A model generated the notes under the pieces. It had not been told where the DNA came from and did no database searches. It was given only the letters and a program-made list of their open reading frames with translations. Shown here one piece after another: positions 1-7,384 of a DNA stretch of 38,086 nt (position 1 is the stretch's first letter; every line of letters starts with the position of its first letter). Both the position numbers and the translations under genes were made by a program. The DNA is from Brevibacterium rongguiense (GTDB lineage Bacteria > Actinomycetota > Actinomycetes > Actinomycetales > Brevibacteriaceae), in assembly GCF_009857845.1 (NCBI RefSeq), contig NZ_WWEQ01000027.1:1-38086 (forward strand), read 5' to 3'.

Positions 1-414
1 GGAACCGGACGGGGCGGAGCCCGCACCGGCTGCGCCAGCGCGTGCGACGCCGGAAGCGCCAGCGCCAGCGGCAGCAGCGTCGGCTCTCGGCGCGGGGCGG
101 GCCTCGCGCTCGGCCTTGACGCGCGCCTTCTCCGCGGCACGGCGCTCGGCCTCCTGGGCCTCGCGGCGCCGGCGCTCGCGGCGCGTGAGCGGCTGCGCGG
201 GGTTCTCCTCGCGGCGGTTGACGTGGGACTCGGCACCCACGGGACGCTGCGCCGCGCCCTGACGTGGGGCGGTCTCGCCCGCCTCGGGGGCGGAATGATC
301 GGAGGCCGCCTGCTCACCGCGGAAGGCGGGACGGGAGGATGCGCGCAGCGGCTGGTCGCCGCGGCGCCCGGAGGAAGAGCCGAACGGCTGCTCATCGCTC
401 TCGTGGTCTGGCAC
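1..414 (-). CDS. N-terminus of an unidentified protein, cut by the window's left edge
   Basis: The first 138 codons of a minus-strand gene are visible; the rest lies to the left. The proposed GTG start at 414 is preceded by AGGAG with a 7-nt gap, a good ribosome-binding site, and an in-frame stop lies about 25 codons further upstream. The visible part is hydrophilic and low in complexity: an acidic start (PDHESDEQPFG), a Ser/Arg/Gln/Pro stretch, then a strongly charged segment around residues 79-108 (LTRRERRRREAQEAERRAAE) followed by an Ala/Gly-rich run. Such disordered cytoplasmic tails occur before the first membrane helix of many actinobacterial envelope proteins, for example LytR-CpsA-Psr enzymes, but no domain is visible to decide. 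Codon phase and start are reasonably sure; function is unknown. Confidence 0.6.
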   Translation of the reverse strand, partial: MPDHESDEQPFGSSSGRRGDQPLRASSRPAFRGEQAASDHSAPEAGETAPRQGAAQRPVGAESHVNRREENPAQPLTRRERRRREAQEAERRAAEKARVKAEREARPAPRADAAAAGAGASGVARAGAAGAGSAPSGS

Positions 415-634
415 TTCCGGGCTCCTCGTCGGTCGGGAAACTGCGCCGTGGGAAGGGGCTGTGCGGGCGTGCGGGGGCGCAGGGCATAGCTAGTCGCGCC
501 CGACTGTAGCGAGCGAACATGTGATTGGAGTGTATCGCGCCGTGGATTTCGGAGTGAGTGGAACGCAGGACCCCCGCGCCCCGGCGCCCTGCGCCGGACG
601 GCCTCGGGGGCGGTGCGCACCCCGCCGCCCGCCT

Positions 635-663
635 TTGCTCGCGGGCCGCGGAGTCTGTAGGCT
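635..663 (+). promoter_or_regulatory. Promoter of tRNA-Ser(GCT)
   Basis: TTGCTC (635-640) and TAGGCT (658-663) are separated by 17 bp. The predicted start of transcription lies about 20 nt before the mature tRNA, so a short 5' leader would be removed by RNase P. Confidence 0.55.
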
Positions 664-688
664 TGGCGAGGTTGCCGCACTGGCGATT

Positions 689-777
689 GGAGTCGTGGCT
701 GAGCGGCCGAAAGCACCACCCTGCTAAGGTGGAGTCCCTTGAACTGGGGACCGTGGGTTCAAATCCCACCGGCTCCG
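689..777 (+). tRNA. tRNA-Ser, anticodon GCT
   Basis: The acceptor arms GGAGTCG (689-695) and CGGCTCC (770-776) pair with one G-U, and the discriminator base is G at 777. The anticodon stem CCACC/GGTGG encloses the loop CTGCTAA, giving anticodon GCT for AGC/AGU codons. A long variable arm follows, as expected for a class II serine tRNA, and the T arm contains GTTCAAAT. The terminal CCA is not encoded. Confidence 0.95.
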
Positions 778-788
778 CGTTGTGAAGT

Positions 789-817
789 AGCCCCCGTGTC
801 CGGACACGGGGGCTTTT
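789..817 (+). terminator. Rho-independent terminator of tRNA-Ser(GCT)
   Basis: A perfect 13-bp inverted repeat, AGCCCCCGTGTCC and its complement (789-814), is followed by a short T run. It begins 11 nt after the tRNA end. Confidence 0.85.
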
Positions 818-969
818 CCGTGCCCGCGCACGTGCACCTCCGACGCTCTCACTCGCCCCGCCCCGGCCCACCGCGCCCGCCCCGGCCAGCCCGGTCGCCC
901 GCCCCGCTGCCGGCTGCGCCACGCCCCGCCGGCCTTGTGCGGCCCGCCGCGGCGTGCTTGCCTGGGAGC

Positions 970-1854
970 ATGAAGGCCGAGCAGATCACCGATCCGATCG
1001 CCTACCACGGCGAGGGCCCCGTCTGGTGCGAGACGTGGTCCGACCCCGCCCGGGCGGCGGGCGCCGGCACCCCGGCTCCCACGTGGGCCGGCCTCAGGTG
1101 GGTCGACATGCTCGCCGGCGACGTGCTGTCGCTGCGCGAGAGCGGCGTCAGCCGCACGCACGTGGGCGAGGTGGCCGCCGCGGTGCGCCCCCGCACGGCC
1201 GGGGGCGCGGTCATCGGCGTGGAGCGCGGCTTCGCCCTCGAGGCGCCCGACGGTGAGGTCACCGCCCTGCCGCCCCTGTGGGCCAGCCCGGAGGTGCGGA
1301 TGAACGAGGGCGGCTGCGCGCCGGACGGCACCTTCTGGTGCGGGTCGATGGCGTACGACCAGGCGCCGGGCGCCGCCCGGCTCTACCGGCTCGACCCCGA
1401 CGGCGGCGTGGCGCTCGTGCTGGACGCCGTGACCGTGTCCAACGGCCTCGAATGGAGTCCGGACGGTTCGCTGCTCTACTACAACGACACCGCCACCGGG
1501 CAGATCGCCGTGTTCGACTACGAGCCGCCGCGCCGCCTGGGCCCTCGCCGGGTCCTCGCCGATGTGCCCGGCAGCCCCGACGGCATGGCCGTGGATGCCG
1601 AGGGCGCCGTGTGGACCGCGCTCGCCGACCGCGGGGAGATCCGCCGCTACCTGCCCGACGGCACCCTCGACGGGATCGTCGAGGTGCCGGCGCAGAAGAC
1701 GACGGCGTGCGCGTTCGGCGGCGAGGGCCTGCGCACGCTCTTCATCACCACGTCCCAGGAGGACATCGACACGGAGGCGGACCCGCTGGCGGGCGCCCTC
1801 TTCGCCGCCGAGGTGGGGGTCGCCGGACGGCCCGTGCGCAGCTTCGCGGGATAG
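970..1854 (+). CDS. SMP-30/gluconolactonase-like sugar lactone hydrolase
   Basis: A 294-residue six-bladed beta-propeller protein of the SMP-30/gluconolactonase/LRE-like family, whose members hydrolyse sugar lactones such as gluconolactone using one divalent metal ion. The family's metal ligands can be placed: Glu15 in HGEGPVW, Asn112 in RMNEGG, Asn158 in VSNGLEWSPDG and Asp204 in GSPDGMAVD. WSPDGSLLYYND is the typical propeller signature. The ATG at 970 is chosen because HGEGPVW usually lies 10-15 residues from the N-terminus; earlier in-frame starts would run into the tRNA terminator. GGGAG sits only 1 nt before this ATG, too close to serve as a ribosome-binding site, so start strength is unclear. 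Length is normal for the family. No sugar-pathway genes lie nearby, so the substrate is unknown. Confidence 0.85.
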   Translation: MKAEQITDPIAYHGEGPVWCETWSDPARAAGAGTPAPTWAGLRWVDMLAGDVLSLRESGVSRTHVGEVAAAVRPRTAGGAVIGVERGFALEAPDGEVTALPPLWASPEVRMNEGGCAPDGTFWCGSMAYDQAPGAARLYRLDPDGGVALVLDAVTVSNGLEWSPDGSLLYYNDTATGQIAVFDYEPPRRLGPRRVLADVPGSPDGMAVDAEGAVWTALADRGEIRRYLPDGTLDGIVEVPAQKTTACAFGGEGLRTLFITTSQEDIDTEADPLAGALFAAEVGVAGRPVRSFAG

Positions 1855-1941
1855 CCGGCGGGGCCCGGTGGCCCGCACCCGTCAACCGCATGGTCCCGCT
1901 CTCGTGGCCTATGCGGACGGAGCGGGCCGGGCGCTCGGCGG

Positions 1942-2070
1942 CAGTGGTGAGAGGAGTGGCAGTGGTGAGGCGCACCAGTGGTGAGCAGTGCCAGTGGTGA
2001 GCTGCGGCAGCGTTGGGGTAGGGGCAGTGGTGAGGGCAGGGGCAGTGGTGAGGGTAGGGGCAGCGGTGAG
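1942..2070. repeat. Seven-copy direct repeat CAGTGGTGAG upstream of the hydrolase-GNAT gene
   Basis: CAGTGGTGAG occurs exactly at 1942, 1960, 1976, 1992, 2025 and 2043, with a one-mismatch copy (CAGCGGTGAG) at 2061. Start-to-start spacings are 18, 16, 16, 33, 18 and 18 bp, so a unit of 16-18 bp recurs with one gap. The last copies share a longer unit, GGGGCAGTGGTGAGGG. The array fills most of the 224-bp gap between the two genes and ends 9 bp before the next start codon. The final GAGG may act as its ribosome-binding site. It could be a protein-binding array or a slippage-prone minisatellite. Confidence 0.85.
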
Positions 2071-2078
2071 GTAGGGAC

Positions 2079-3857
2079 ATGGACACATCCACGCCGTCGG
2101 CGGTTCCGGAGTCCGTAGACCCGGCCGTCGCCCGCCGCCTCGAGGCGCAGATCCCTCCGGACATCCGCCGAGCCCTTCACCCGCAGCTCTGGCCGGTGCT
2201 CGCACACCAGTGCGCGCGCACGCCGCTGGCCGCGGGCGATCTGCCGCCCCTCGCCGCCGCGCGCGCGGAGTACGCGGACGAGCGCCGCTTCTGGAACGAG
2301 GGCGGCCCCGCCATGGCGCAGACCACGGAGCACACGGTGCGAGCCGCTGGGCGCGACGTCGCCCTGCGCGTCCACCGCCCCGTCGCCGGGGTCCCGCGCC
2401 CGCCGGCCATCGTCTTCCTGCACGGCGGCGGCTTCACCGTGGGCGACCTCGACACCCACGACCGCATCCAGCGCATGCTCGCCGCGCACAGCGGCGCCGC
2501 GGTCATCGCCGTCGACTACGCCCTGGCCCCGGAGGCGCGGTATCCCCAGGCGCTCCACGAGGTCGCCGAGGTCGTGGCCGCCCTCGCGTGCCCGGGCAGC
2601 GGGCTCGCGGCGCGCCTGGGCGTCGACGGCTCGCGCCTCGTGCTCGCCGGCGACTCCGCCGGCGCCATGCTCGCCGCGAGCGCGGTCCTCGTGCTCCGCG
2701 ATGAGCCCGACCGGCTGGAGGAAGCCGGCGCGGCCCCGGCGGCGCTGGCCGCCGTGCGGGGCCTCCTCCTGTACTACGGCGCCTTCGGGCTGGCCGATTC
2801 GGCCAGCAGGCGCCTGTTCGGCGGCCCGTGGGACGGCATGGGCGCGGCAGACCTCGCGGCCATGAACGAGCTCCTGTTCGCCGAACCCGCCCAGGCCGAC
2901 GATGCGGTGCTCCACCCGCTCGCCGCGGACCTCGCAGGCTTCCCGCCGGCGTTCATCGTCGCGGCGGAGCTCGATCCGCTGCGCGATGACTCCGAGGCGC
3001 TCGCCGCCCTCTTCGCGCGCGCCGGCGTGCGGGTCGACTATCGGCGCGCCGCCGGGATGCTGCATTCGTTCCTGCACTTCGGCCGGTCCGCGGAATCGGC
3101 CAACGAGGTGCTGGCAGACGGCGCCCGCTTCGCCGCGGCGTGCCTGGCCGGCGCCGAGCGCGTCGAGGACACGGAACGCGTCGACGGCGCGGAGCGCCCT
3201 GATGACGCTGGGGTCCTCGCAGGCGGGGAGCGCCCGGCCGGCACGGCGAGCCTGCACGATGCGAAGGGGCTGCACGATGCGAAGGGGCTGGAGGCCGCCG
3301 ATCGCCCGGAAGACGCGGAGGGAGGGCGCACCGGCGCGCCGAACGAAGCGCGGGGTGGGCGGCTGGTGACCGTGCGACCGGCGCGGGAGGGCGACGGCTC
3401 CGGCATCGCGCGCGTGCACGTGGCCGGGTGGCGCGAGGCCTATGGCGAGCTGCTGCCGGAGCGCTTCTACGACGCGGCCGAGCTCGCCCGGCGCACCGAC
3501 GGGTGGAGTCGCGCGCTCGCCCGGGCGGACATGCGCGAGCGCACGTGGGTCGCGGAGTCCGGGGGCGAGATCTGCGGCTTCGCCAGCATCGGCCCGCCGC
3601 GCGACGCGGATGCGCCGGCCGACCTCGAGCTCACCAGCCTCTACATCCGCTCGGAGGGCTACGGCACCGGCGTGGGCCGGGCCCTGCTCGACGCCGCAAT
3701 CGGGAACCGCGCCTGCACCCTCTGGGTGGCGCGGGACAATCCGCGCGCCCGCCGGTTCTACGCGAAGGCGGGCTTCGCGCCCGATGGCGCGCAGCAGGCC
3801 GATCCGGACCTCGTGGGACTCGCGGAGGTGCGCCTGTCCCGGCCCGCGCAGTCGTGA
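2079..3857 (+). CDS. Alpha/beta-hydrolase (HSL-type esterase) fused to a GNAT acetyltransferase
   Basis: A 592-residue two-domain protein. Residues 1-360 are an esterase/lipase of the hormone-sensitive-lipase family: oxyanion-hole motif HGGG at 115-118, nucleophile Ser193 in GDSAGA, acid Asp299 in AELDPLRDD and His329 in GMLHSFLHF. Residues 361-428 are a charged, repetitive linker (ERVEDTERVDGAERP and a tandem LHDAKG pair). Residues 429-590 are a GNAT N-acetyltransferase: VTVRPAREGD at the start, the acetyl-CoA loop EGYGTGVGRALLDAA, and the typical end WVARDNPRARRFYAKAGFAPDG. The reading frame is continuous through both domains and the linker, so this is a real fusion unless the sequence has an error. 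GAGG lies 7 nt before the ATG. The substrate is unknown; joining a deacylating and an acylating domain is unusual. Confidence 0.85.
   Translation: MDTSTPSAVPESVDPAVARRLEAQIPPDIRRALHPQLWPVLAHQCARTPLAAGDLPPLAAARAEYADERRFWNEGGPAMAQTTEHTVRAAGRDVALRVHRPVAGVPRPPAIVFLHGGGFTVGDLDTHDRIQRMLAAHSGAAVIAVDYALAPEARYPQALHEVAEVVAALACPGSGLAARLGVDGSRLVLAGDSAGAMLAASAVLVLRDEPDRLEEAGAAPAALAAVRGLLLYYGAFGLADSASRRLFGGPWDGMGAADLAAMNELLFAEPAQADDAVLHPLAADLAGFPPAFIVAAELDPLRDDSEALAALFARAGVRVDYRRAAGMLHSFLHFGRSAESANEVLADGARFAAACLAGAERVEDTERVDGAERPDDAGVLAGGERPAGTASLHDAKGLHDAKGLEAADRPEDAEGGRTGAPNEARGGRLVTVRPAREGDGSGIARVHVAGWREAYGELLPERFYDAAELARRTDGWSRALARADMRERTWVAESGGEICGFASIGPPRDADAPADLELTSLYIRSEGYGTGVGRALLDAAIGNRACTLWVARDNPRARRFYAKAGFAPDGAQQADPDLVGLAEVRLSRPAQS
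3252..3287. repeat. 18-bp tandem duplication inside the interdomain linker
   Basis: The unit CTGCACGATGCGAAGGGG is repeated exactly twice (3252-3269 and 3270-3287), giving LHDAKG twice in the protein. An in-frame tandem duplication inside a non-conserved linker suggests the linker varies in length between strains. Confidence 0.9.
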
Positions 3858-3923
3858 GCCGCCTCCAGCGTCGGTGCCGGGACGGGGGCCCGGCGCGCGG
3901 CAGAGGCCCGATGCAGGGCAGAG

Positions 3924-3962
3924 AAAAGGGCGCACATCCCGGCTCAGGATGTGCGCCCTTTT
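3924..3962. terminator. Bidirectional terminator between the hydrolase-GNAT gene and pckG
   Basis: A perfect 16-bp stem (AAAAGGGCGCACATCC and its complement, loop CGGCTCA) carries A residues on one side and TTTT on the other, so it can end transcription from both convergent genes. Confidence 0.9.
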
Positions 3963-4062
3963 CGGCGCGGGGGCCCGAGGCGCGCCTCGGGCGGGGTGCT
4001 GCCGGTGCGCGGGCGGGGCCGGGACGGTGCCCGGCGCGCCCGCGCCCGCGGGCGCGGGCGGC

Positions 4063-5895
4063 TCAGGCGAGGCCGAGGCGCTCGCGCAGCTGGCCGACCT
4101 CCTCGCGGAGGGCGGCGGGGACGTGGTCGCCGAGCATGTCGTACCACTGCTCGATGGCCTCGAGCTCCGTCTTCCACTCACCGGGGTCGACGTCGAGGGC
4201 CTTGTCGACGACCGCGGGGTCGATGTCGAGGCCGTCGAGGTCGAGTGCGCCCTCGGCGGGCGCGTTGCCGATTGCGGTCTCCACGGCGTCCGCAGTGCCC
4301 TCGAGGCGCTGCGCGATCCACTTGAGCACGCGCGAGTTCTCCGAGAACCCGGGCCACAGGAACGAGTTGTCCTCGTCGCGGCGGAACCAGTTGACGTAGA
4401 AGATGCGCGGGAGCTGGGCGCCCTCCGTGTTGCCGATGTCGAGCCAGTGCTGGAAGTAGTCGCCCACGTTGTAGCCGATGAACGGGCGCATGGCCATGGG
4501 GTCGCGGCGCACCACGCCCACCTTGCCCGCGGCCGCCGCCGTCGTCTCCGAGGACAGCGCGGAGCCCATGAACACGCCGTGGGTCCAGTCCGTGGTCTCC
4601 GTGACGAGCGGCATCGTCGTGTTGCGCCGGCCGCCGAAGAGGATCGCGTCGATCGGCACGCCGTCCGGGTTCTGCCATTCGGGCGCCAGCGTCGGCACGT
4701 TGGAGATGGGGGTGCAGAAGCGCGAGTTCGGGTGCGCGGCCTTCGTCTCCGACTCCGGCGTCCAGTCGTTGCCGCGCCAGTCGGTCAGGTGGGCGGGCTT
4801 CTCGTCCGTCATGCCCTCCCACCACACGCCGCCGTCGTCCGTGAGGGCGACGTTGGTGAAGAGGTTGCCGCCGGCCTCGATGGCCGCCATGGCGGTGGGG
4901 TTGGACGAGTAGCCGGTGCCCGGCGCCACGCCGAACAGGCCGAATTCGGGGTTGACCGCGTAGAGGCGGCCGTCCTCGCCGAAGCGCATCCAGGCGATGT
5001 CATCGCCCAGGGTCTCGGCCTTCCAGCCGGGCACGGTGGGCTCGATCATCGCGAGGTTGGTCTTGCCGCAGGCGCTGGGGAACGCGGCCGCGATGTACTT
5101 GACGACGCCCTCGGGGCTCGTGAGCTTGAGGATGAGCATGTGCTCGGCCATCCAGCCCTCGTCGTGGGCGATCGCCGAGGCGATGCGCAGCGCGTAGCAC
5201 TTCTTGCCCAGCAGCGCGTTGCCGCCGTAGCCGGAGCCGAAGGACCAGATGGCGCGGTCCTCCGGGAAGTGGGTGATGTACTTCGTCGGATTGCACGGCC
5301 ACGCGACATCCTCCTGGCCCGGGGCCAGTGGGGCGCCCACGGAGTGCACGCACTCGACGAAGTCGCCGCCGTTGTCCTCGATCGCGCGCAGCACCTGGGT
5401 GCCGCAGCGGGCCATGATGAGCATGGAGAGGACGACGTAGGGGGAGTCCGTGACCTCGATGCCGAACATGGGGGTCTTCGCGTCGATGTGGCCCATGACG
5501 AAGGGGATCACGTACATCGTGCGCCCGGCCATGGAGCCCTCGAACAGCCCGTCGAGGATGCCCTTCATCTCCTCCGGGGCCATCCAGTTGTTCAGGGGGC
5601 CGGCGTCGGCCTCGTCCTGGGAGCAGATGAAGGTGCGGTCCTCGACGCGGGCGACGTCGTCCGGATCGGAGGCCGCGTAGTAGGAGTCCTTGGGGTGGGT
5701 GAGCTTCGTGAGGGTGCCGGCGGCGACGAGGCGATCGGTGATCTCCTGGCGCTGACCGGGCTCGCCGGTGATCCACTCGATCGCGTCCGGCTTCGTCAGC
5801 GCCGCGATGCGCTTGACGAAGCTGAGGGCGTGCTCGCCGGCTGTGGGGGCCGAGGCGAGGAGGTCTTCGACTGAGCCGTTGTCGAGGACTGTCAT
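4063..5895 (-). CDS. pckG: Phosphoenolpyruvate carboxykinase (GTP)
   Basis: A 610-residue cytoplasmic enzyme that converts oxaloacetate and GTP to phosphoenolpyruvate, GDP and CO2, the entry step of gluconeogenesis. The GTP-type signature is clear: kinase loop FPSACGKTN at 272-280 with the reactive Cys276, the substrate-binding segment YYAASDP at 72-78, [11 protein letters not shown] near 125-135, and [16 protein letters not shown] near 228-243. Length matches the family. The ATG at 5895 has GGAG 8 nt upstream. It is monocistronic, with a bidirectional terminator downstream. Its upstream region carries a strong CRP/GlxR-like palindrome and other repeats, in keeping with control by carbon source. 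Mqo, encoded 21 kb away, makes its substrate oxaloacetate. Confidence 0.97.
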   Translation of the reverse strand: MTVLDNGSVEDLLASAPTAGEHALSFVKRIAALTKPDAIEWITGEPGQRQEITDRLVAAGTLTKLTHPKDSYYAASDPDDVARVEDRTFICSQDEADAGPLNNWMAPEEMKGILDGLFEGSMAGRTMYVIPFVMGHIDAKTPMFGIEVTDSPYVVLSMLIMARCGTQVLRAIEDNGGDFVECVHSVGAPLAPGQEDVAWPCNPTKYITHFPEDRAIWSFGSGYGGNALLGKKCYALRIASAIAHDEGWMAEHMLILKLTSPEGVVKYIAAAFPSACGKTNLAMIEPTVPGWKAETLGDDIAWMRFGEDGRLYAVNPEFGLFGVAPGTGYSSNPTAMAAIEAGGNLFTNVALTDDGGVWWEGMTDEKPAHLTDWRGNDWTPESETKAAHPNSRFCTPISNVPTLAPEWQNPDGVPIDAILFGGRRNTTMPLVTETTDWTHGVFMGSALSSETTAAAAGKVGVVRRDPMAMRPFIGYNVGDYFQHWLDIGNTEGAQLPRIFYVNWFRRDEDNSFLWPGFSENSRVLKWIAQRLEGTADAVETAIGNAPAEGALDLDGLDIDPAVVDKALDVDPGEWKTELEAIEQWYDMLGDHVPAALREEVGQLRERLGLA

Positions 5896-5997
5896 GTGTT
5901 CAACTCCTACTGTGTGGGGTGGTGCAGTGTGGGTGATGCGATACGTACACCGTACGGACGCGCATCCGAGCGCTCACCCCGTGCGGTGGCCCCGTGG

Positions 5998-6017
5998 CCT
6001 GTGCATTGGATCACAGG
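5998..6017. promoter_or_regulatory. CRP/GlxR-like binding site upstream of pckG
   Basis: CCTGTG (5998-6003) and CACAGG (6012-6017) form a 6-bp inverted repeat around 8 bp, with a TGTG-N8-CACA core and a TCACA half site. Actinobacterial CRP/GlxR proteins bind TGTGA-N6-TCACA. The centre lies about 112 bp before the pckG start. A possible minus-strand -10 box TACGGT (5954-5949) would put the site near -65, a usual position for activation. The match is read from sequence; regulator and effect are inferred. Confidence 0.5.
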
Positions 6018-6077
6018 ATGCGCCGTTATGGCGCATACACGCCAAACATATGACGTATATTGTCGATCTTATGACGT
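6018..6077. promoter_or_regulatory. Further operator-like repeats in the pckG / tRNA-Arg intergenic region
   Basis: The 346 bp between pckG and tRNA-Arg hold no gene. Next to the CRP-like site is a perfect 7-bp inverted repeat, ATGCGCC-GTTAT-GGCGCAT (6018-6036). TATGACGT then occurs at 6049-6056 and 6070-6077, exactly 21 bp apart, which puts both copies on the same face of the helix. This patch is much richer in A+T than its surroundings. Downstream to about 6190 I see nothing further. Confidence 0.5.
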
Positions 6078-6192
6078 GAATTCCCAAACCCCGTGCCTCA
6101 GTGGGAGTGAGGTCGCCCCGGGGGCCGGGTGGCGCGGATGGGACGGGTGCGCAGCGGGCTCGGAGGGAGTCCGGGGGAGGGTGCCGCGGGAT

Positions 6193-6221
6193 TTGAGGCC
6201 GCAATGCCCGGCGTGTATAGT
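6193..6221 (+). promoter_or_regulatory. Promoter of tRNA-Arg(ACG)
   Basis: TTGAGG (6193-6198) and TATAGT (6216-6221) are separated by 17 bp, a near-consensus housekeeping promoter. The mature tRNA begins 20 nt after the -10 box, leaving a leader of about 13 nt. Confidence 0.75.
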
Positions 6222-6241
6222 TGTGCGAGTCGCAAAGACGG

Positions 6242-6317
6242 GCGCCATTAGCTCAACGGATAGAGCATCTGACTACGGATCAGAAGGTTGGGGGTTCGAA
6301 TCCCTCATGGCGCACCA
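6242..6317 (+). tRNA. tRNA-Arg, anticodon ACG
   Basis: The acceptor arms GCGCCAT (6242-6248) and ATGGCGC (6307-6313) pair perfectly, followed by discriminator A and an encoded CCA (6315-6317). The anticodon stem TCTGA/TCAGA holds the loop CTACGGA, giving anticodon ACG. A34 of this tRNA is the substrate of TadA, which is encoded at 35.1 kb in this window and converts it to inosine so that CGU, CGC and CGA can be read. Confidence 0.97.
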
Positions 6318-6320
6318 TCG

Positions 6321-6353
6321 GAAGGCCCCTCACCGCAGCGGTGGGGGGCCTTC
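6321..6353 (+). terminator. Terminator-like hairpin after tRNA-Arg
   Basis: A 14-bp stem (GAAGGCCCCTCACC and its partner, one G-T) with loop GCAGC begins 4 nt after the tRNA. There is no T run, as at several other hairpins here. Confidence 0.65.
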
Positions 6354-6403
6354 GCGCTGTCGGCTGCGCTACGGCTGCGCCGCCGTCCCGGCCCGCCGCG
6401 GCG

Positions 6404-6982
6404 CTACTCGCCGCCAGCTCCCGCGCTGCCGAACGTGCCGTCGATCCACGCCTGCTGCTTGAGGATCTTCCCGTCCTTCATGATCGTGAGCGACTGCGCG
6501 TCCGCCCGGTAGGACGTGGCGCCGTTCGAGGCCGTGAATGTCCCGGCGCCGTCCTCGCTGGCGCTCAGGTGCGTGTAGCCCTTCGCCGAGCTGCCGGCGA
6601 TGTAGCGGTACTCGCCCCCGCCGGTGGAGTCCGCGCAGATGAGCACCTCGAACTCGGCAGTGCGCCCCCACCTGTGGGCGCTGTAGCCGCTGGGGCAGGT
6701 GATCGTCGCGCCGCTTGGATCCGCGGCGCCGGAGTCTGCCCCGCCGGGGGGCTGCCCTGCGCCGGGGGCCGTCGCGGTGGCCTCGACCACCTCGTCATCG
6801 CCGTTGCCTGCCGAACCGCTCGCATCCCCGGAGCCCTGGGCAGACTCATCGGAGCCCCGTGCGGACTCATCGGAGGAGAGCCACGGCACGAAGCGGTCGA
6901 TCGGCAGCGGGCCGCACCCGGCAAGCAGCAGCAGCGAGGCCGCGGCCGGGGCGGCGGCGAGCGCGCGCAGCGAGGGCTTCAT
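6404..6982 (-). CDS. Secreted lipoprotein of unknown function
   Basis: 192 residues. A signal peptide with lipobox LAGC (lipidated Cys23) is clear: basic MKPSLR, an Ala/Leu-rich core, then LAGC-GPLP. Residues 30-90 are a Ser/Asp/Gly/Ala-rich disordered spacer with a repeated DESA motif (SDESARGSDESAQGSGD). A small domain of about 100 residues follows, with two cysteines (Cys96 in ITCPSGY, Cys116 in VLICADS) that could form a disulfide outside the cell. I do not recognise the fold. The ATG at 6982 has no well-spaced ribosome-binding site, but TACCAT lies exactly 6 nt upstream, the pattern of a leaderless transcript. It is the last gene of a minus-strand block, and tRNA-Arg converges on it. Confidence 0.8.
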   Translation of the reverse strand: MKPSLRALAAAPAAASLLLLAGCGPLPIDRFVPWLSSDESARGSDESAQGSGDASGSAGNGDDEVVEATATAPGAGQPPGGADSGAADPSGATITCPSGYSAHRWGRTAEFEVLICADSTGGGEYRYIAGSSAKGYTHLSASEDGAGTFTASNGATSYRADAQSLTIMKDGKILKQQAWIDGTFGSAGAGGE

Positions 6983-6988
6983 GGCCTC

Positions 6989-6994
6989 ATGGTA
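6989..6994 (-). promoter_or_regulatory. -10 box of a probable leaderless promoter for the lipoprotein gene
   Basis: TACCAT on the minus strand ends 6 nt before the ATG, so transcription would start at or next to the start codon. No clear -35 box is visible. Confidence 0.45.
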
Positions 6995-7052
6995 GCGGCG
7001 GTTGTGCAGGCTCGGTGGGTGCGCGGCCGCCCGTGAGAGCCCCCGGACCGCC

Positions 7053-7382
7053 TCAGCGCGGGCGGGGCCTGGGCGCGGGCAGCTGCGCGGCGGCCGCGAG
7101 CACCGCGGCGCGCACCCGCTCGGGCTCGTGGGCGATGGCCGCCGCGGGCAGCCGCCAGGAGTCCTTCGCCCCCGGGTACGCCGGTGCCAGGCGCGCCCAG
7201 CCGTGCAGCGCCTCGGCTGCGGCGGGGGTGTCCTTGACGAACACGGCGCCGTCGTTGATGAGCCCGGTGGGCTTGTCGTCGAGGTAGAAGCACGCGCCGC
7301 CGAACATGGCCCGCCAGCGCGCGGCGGCCGGCTGGAGCGCCTCGACGAGGTCCTCGGCGAGCTGCCGGTCCGCGGCGTCCAC
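7053..7382 (-). CDS. TfoX N-terminal domain protein, coupled to recQ
   Basis: 109 residues matching the stand-alone TfoX_N fold, a small alpha/beta domain also found at the N-terminus of the competence regulator TfoX/Sxy. The conserved core is ARWRAMFGGACFYLDDKPTGLINDGAVFVK (residues 21-50, written here only for its MFGG and the alternating hydrophobic strands). The GTG at 7382 is preferred because AGGAGG, encoded in the last codons of recQ, lies 7 nt before it; another GTG at 7388 overlaps the recQ stop as GTGA but would leave no room for the ribosome-binding site. The start lies 2 nt after the recQ stop, so the genes are probably translated together. Single-domain members are common in actinobacteria and their role is unknown. 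Confidence 0.85.
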   Translation of the reverse strand: MDAADRQLAEDLVEALQPAAARWRAMFGGACFYLDDKPTGLINDGAVFVKDTPAAAEALHGWARLAPAYPGAKDSWRLPAAAIAHEPERVRAAVLAAAAQLPAPRPRPR

Positions 7383-7384
7383 GC

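Noticed and set aside
392-922. Minus-strand open frame over tRNA-Ser(GCT)
   Set aside because: It runs through the tRNA and its terminator; the tRNA is structurally clear.
6983-6994. Three-codon ORF ATGAGGCCATGA before the lipoprotein gene
   Set aside because: Its ATG lies inside the proposed -10 box, so it would not be transcribed from that promoter.
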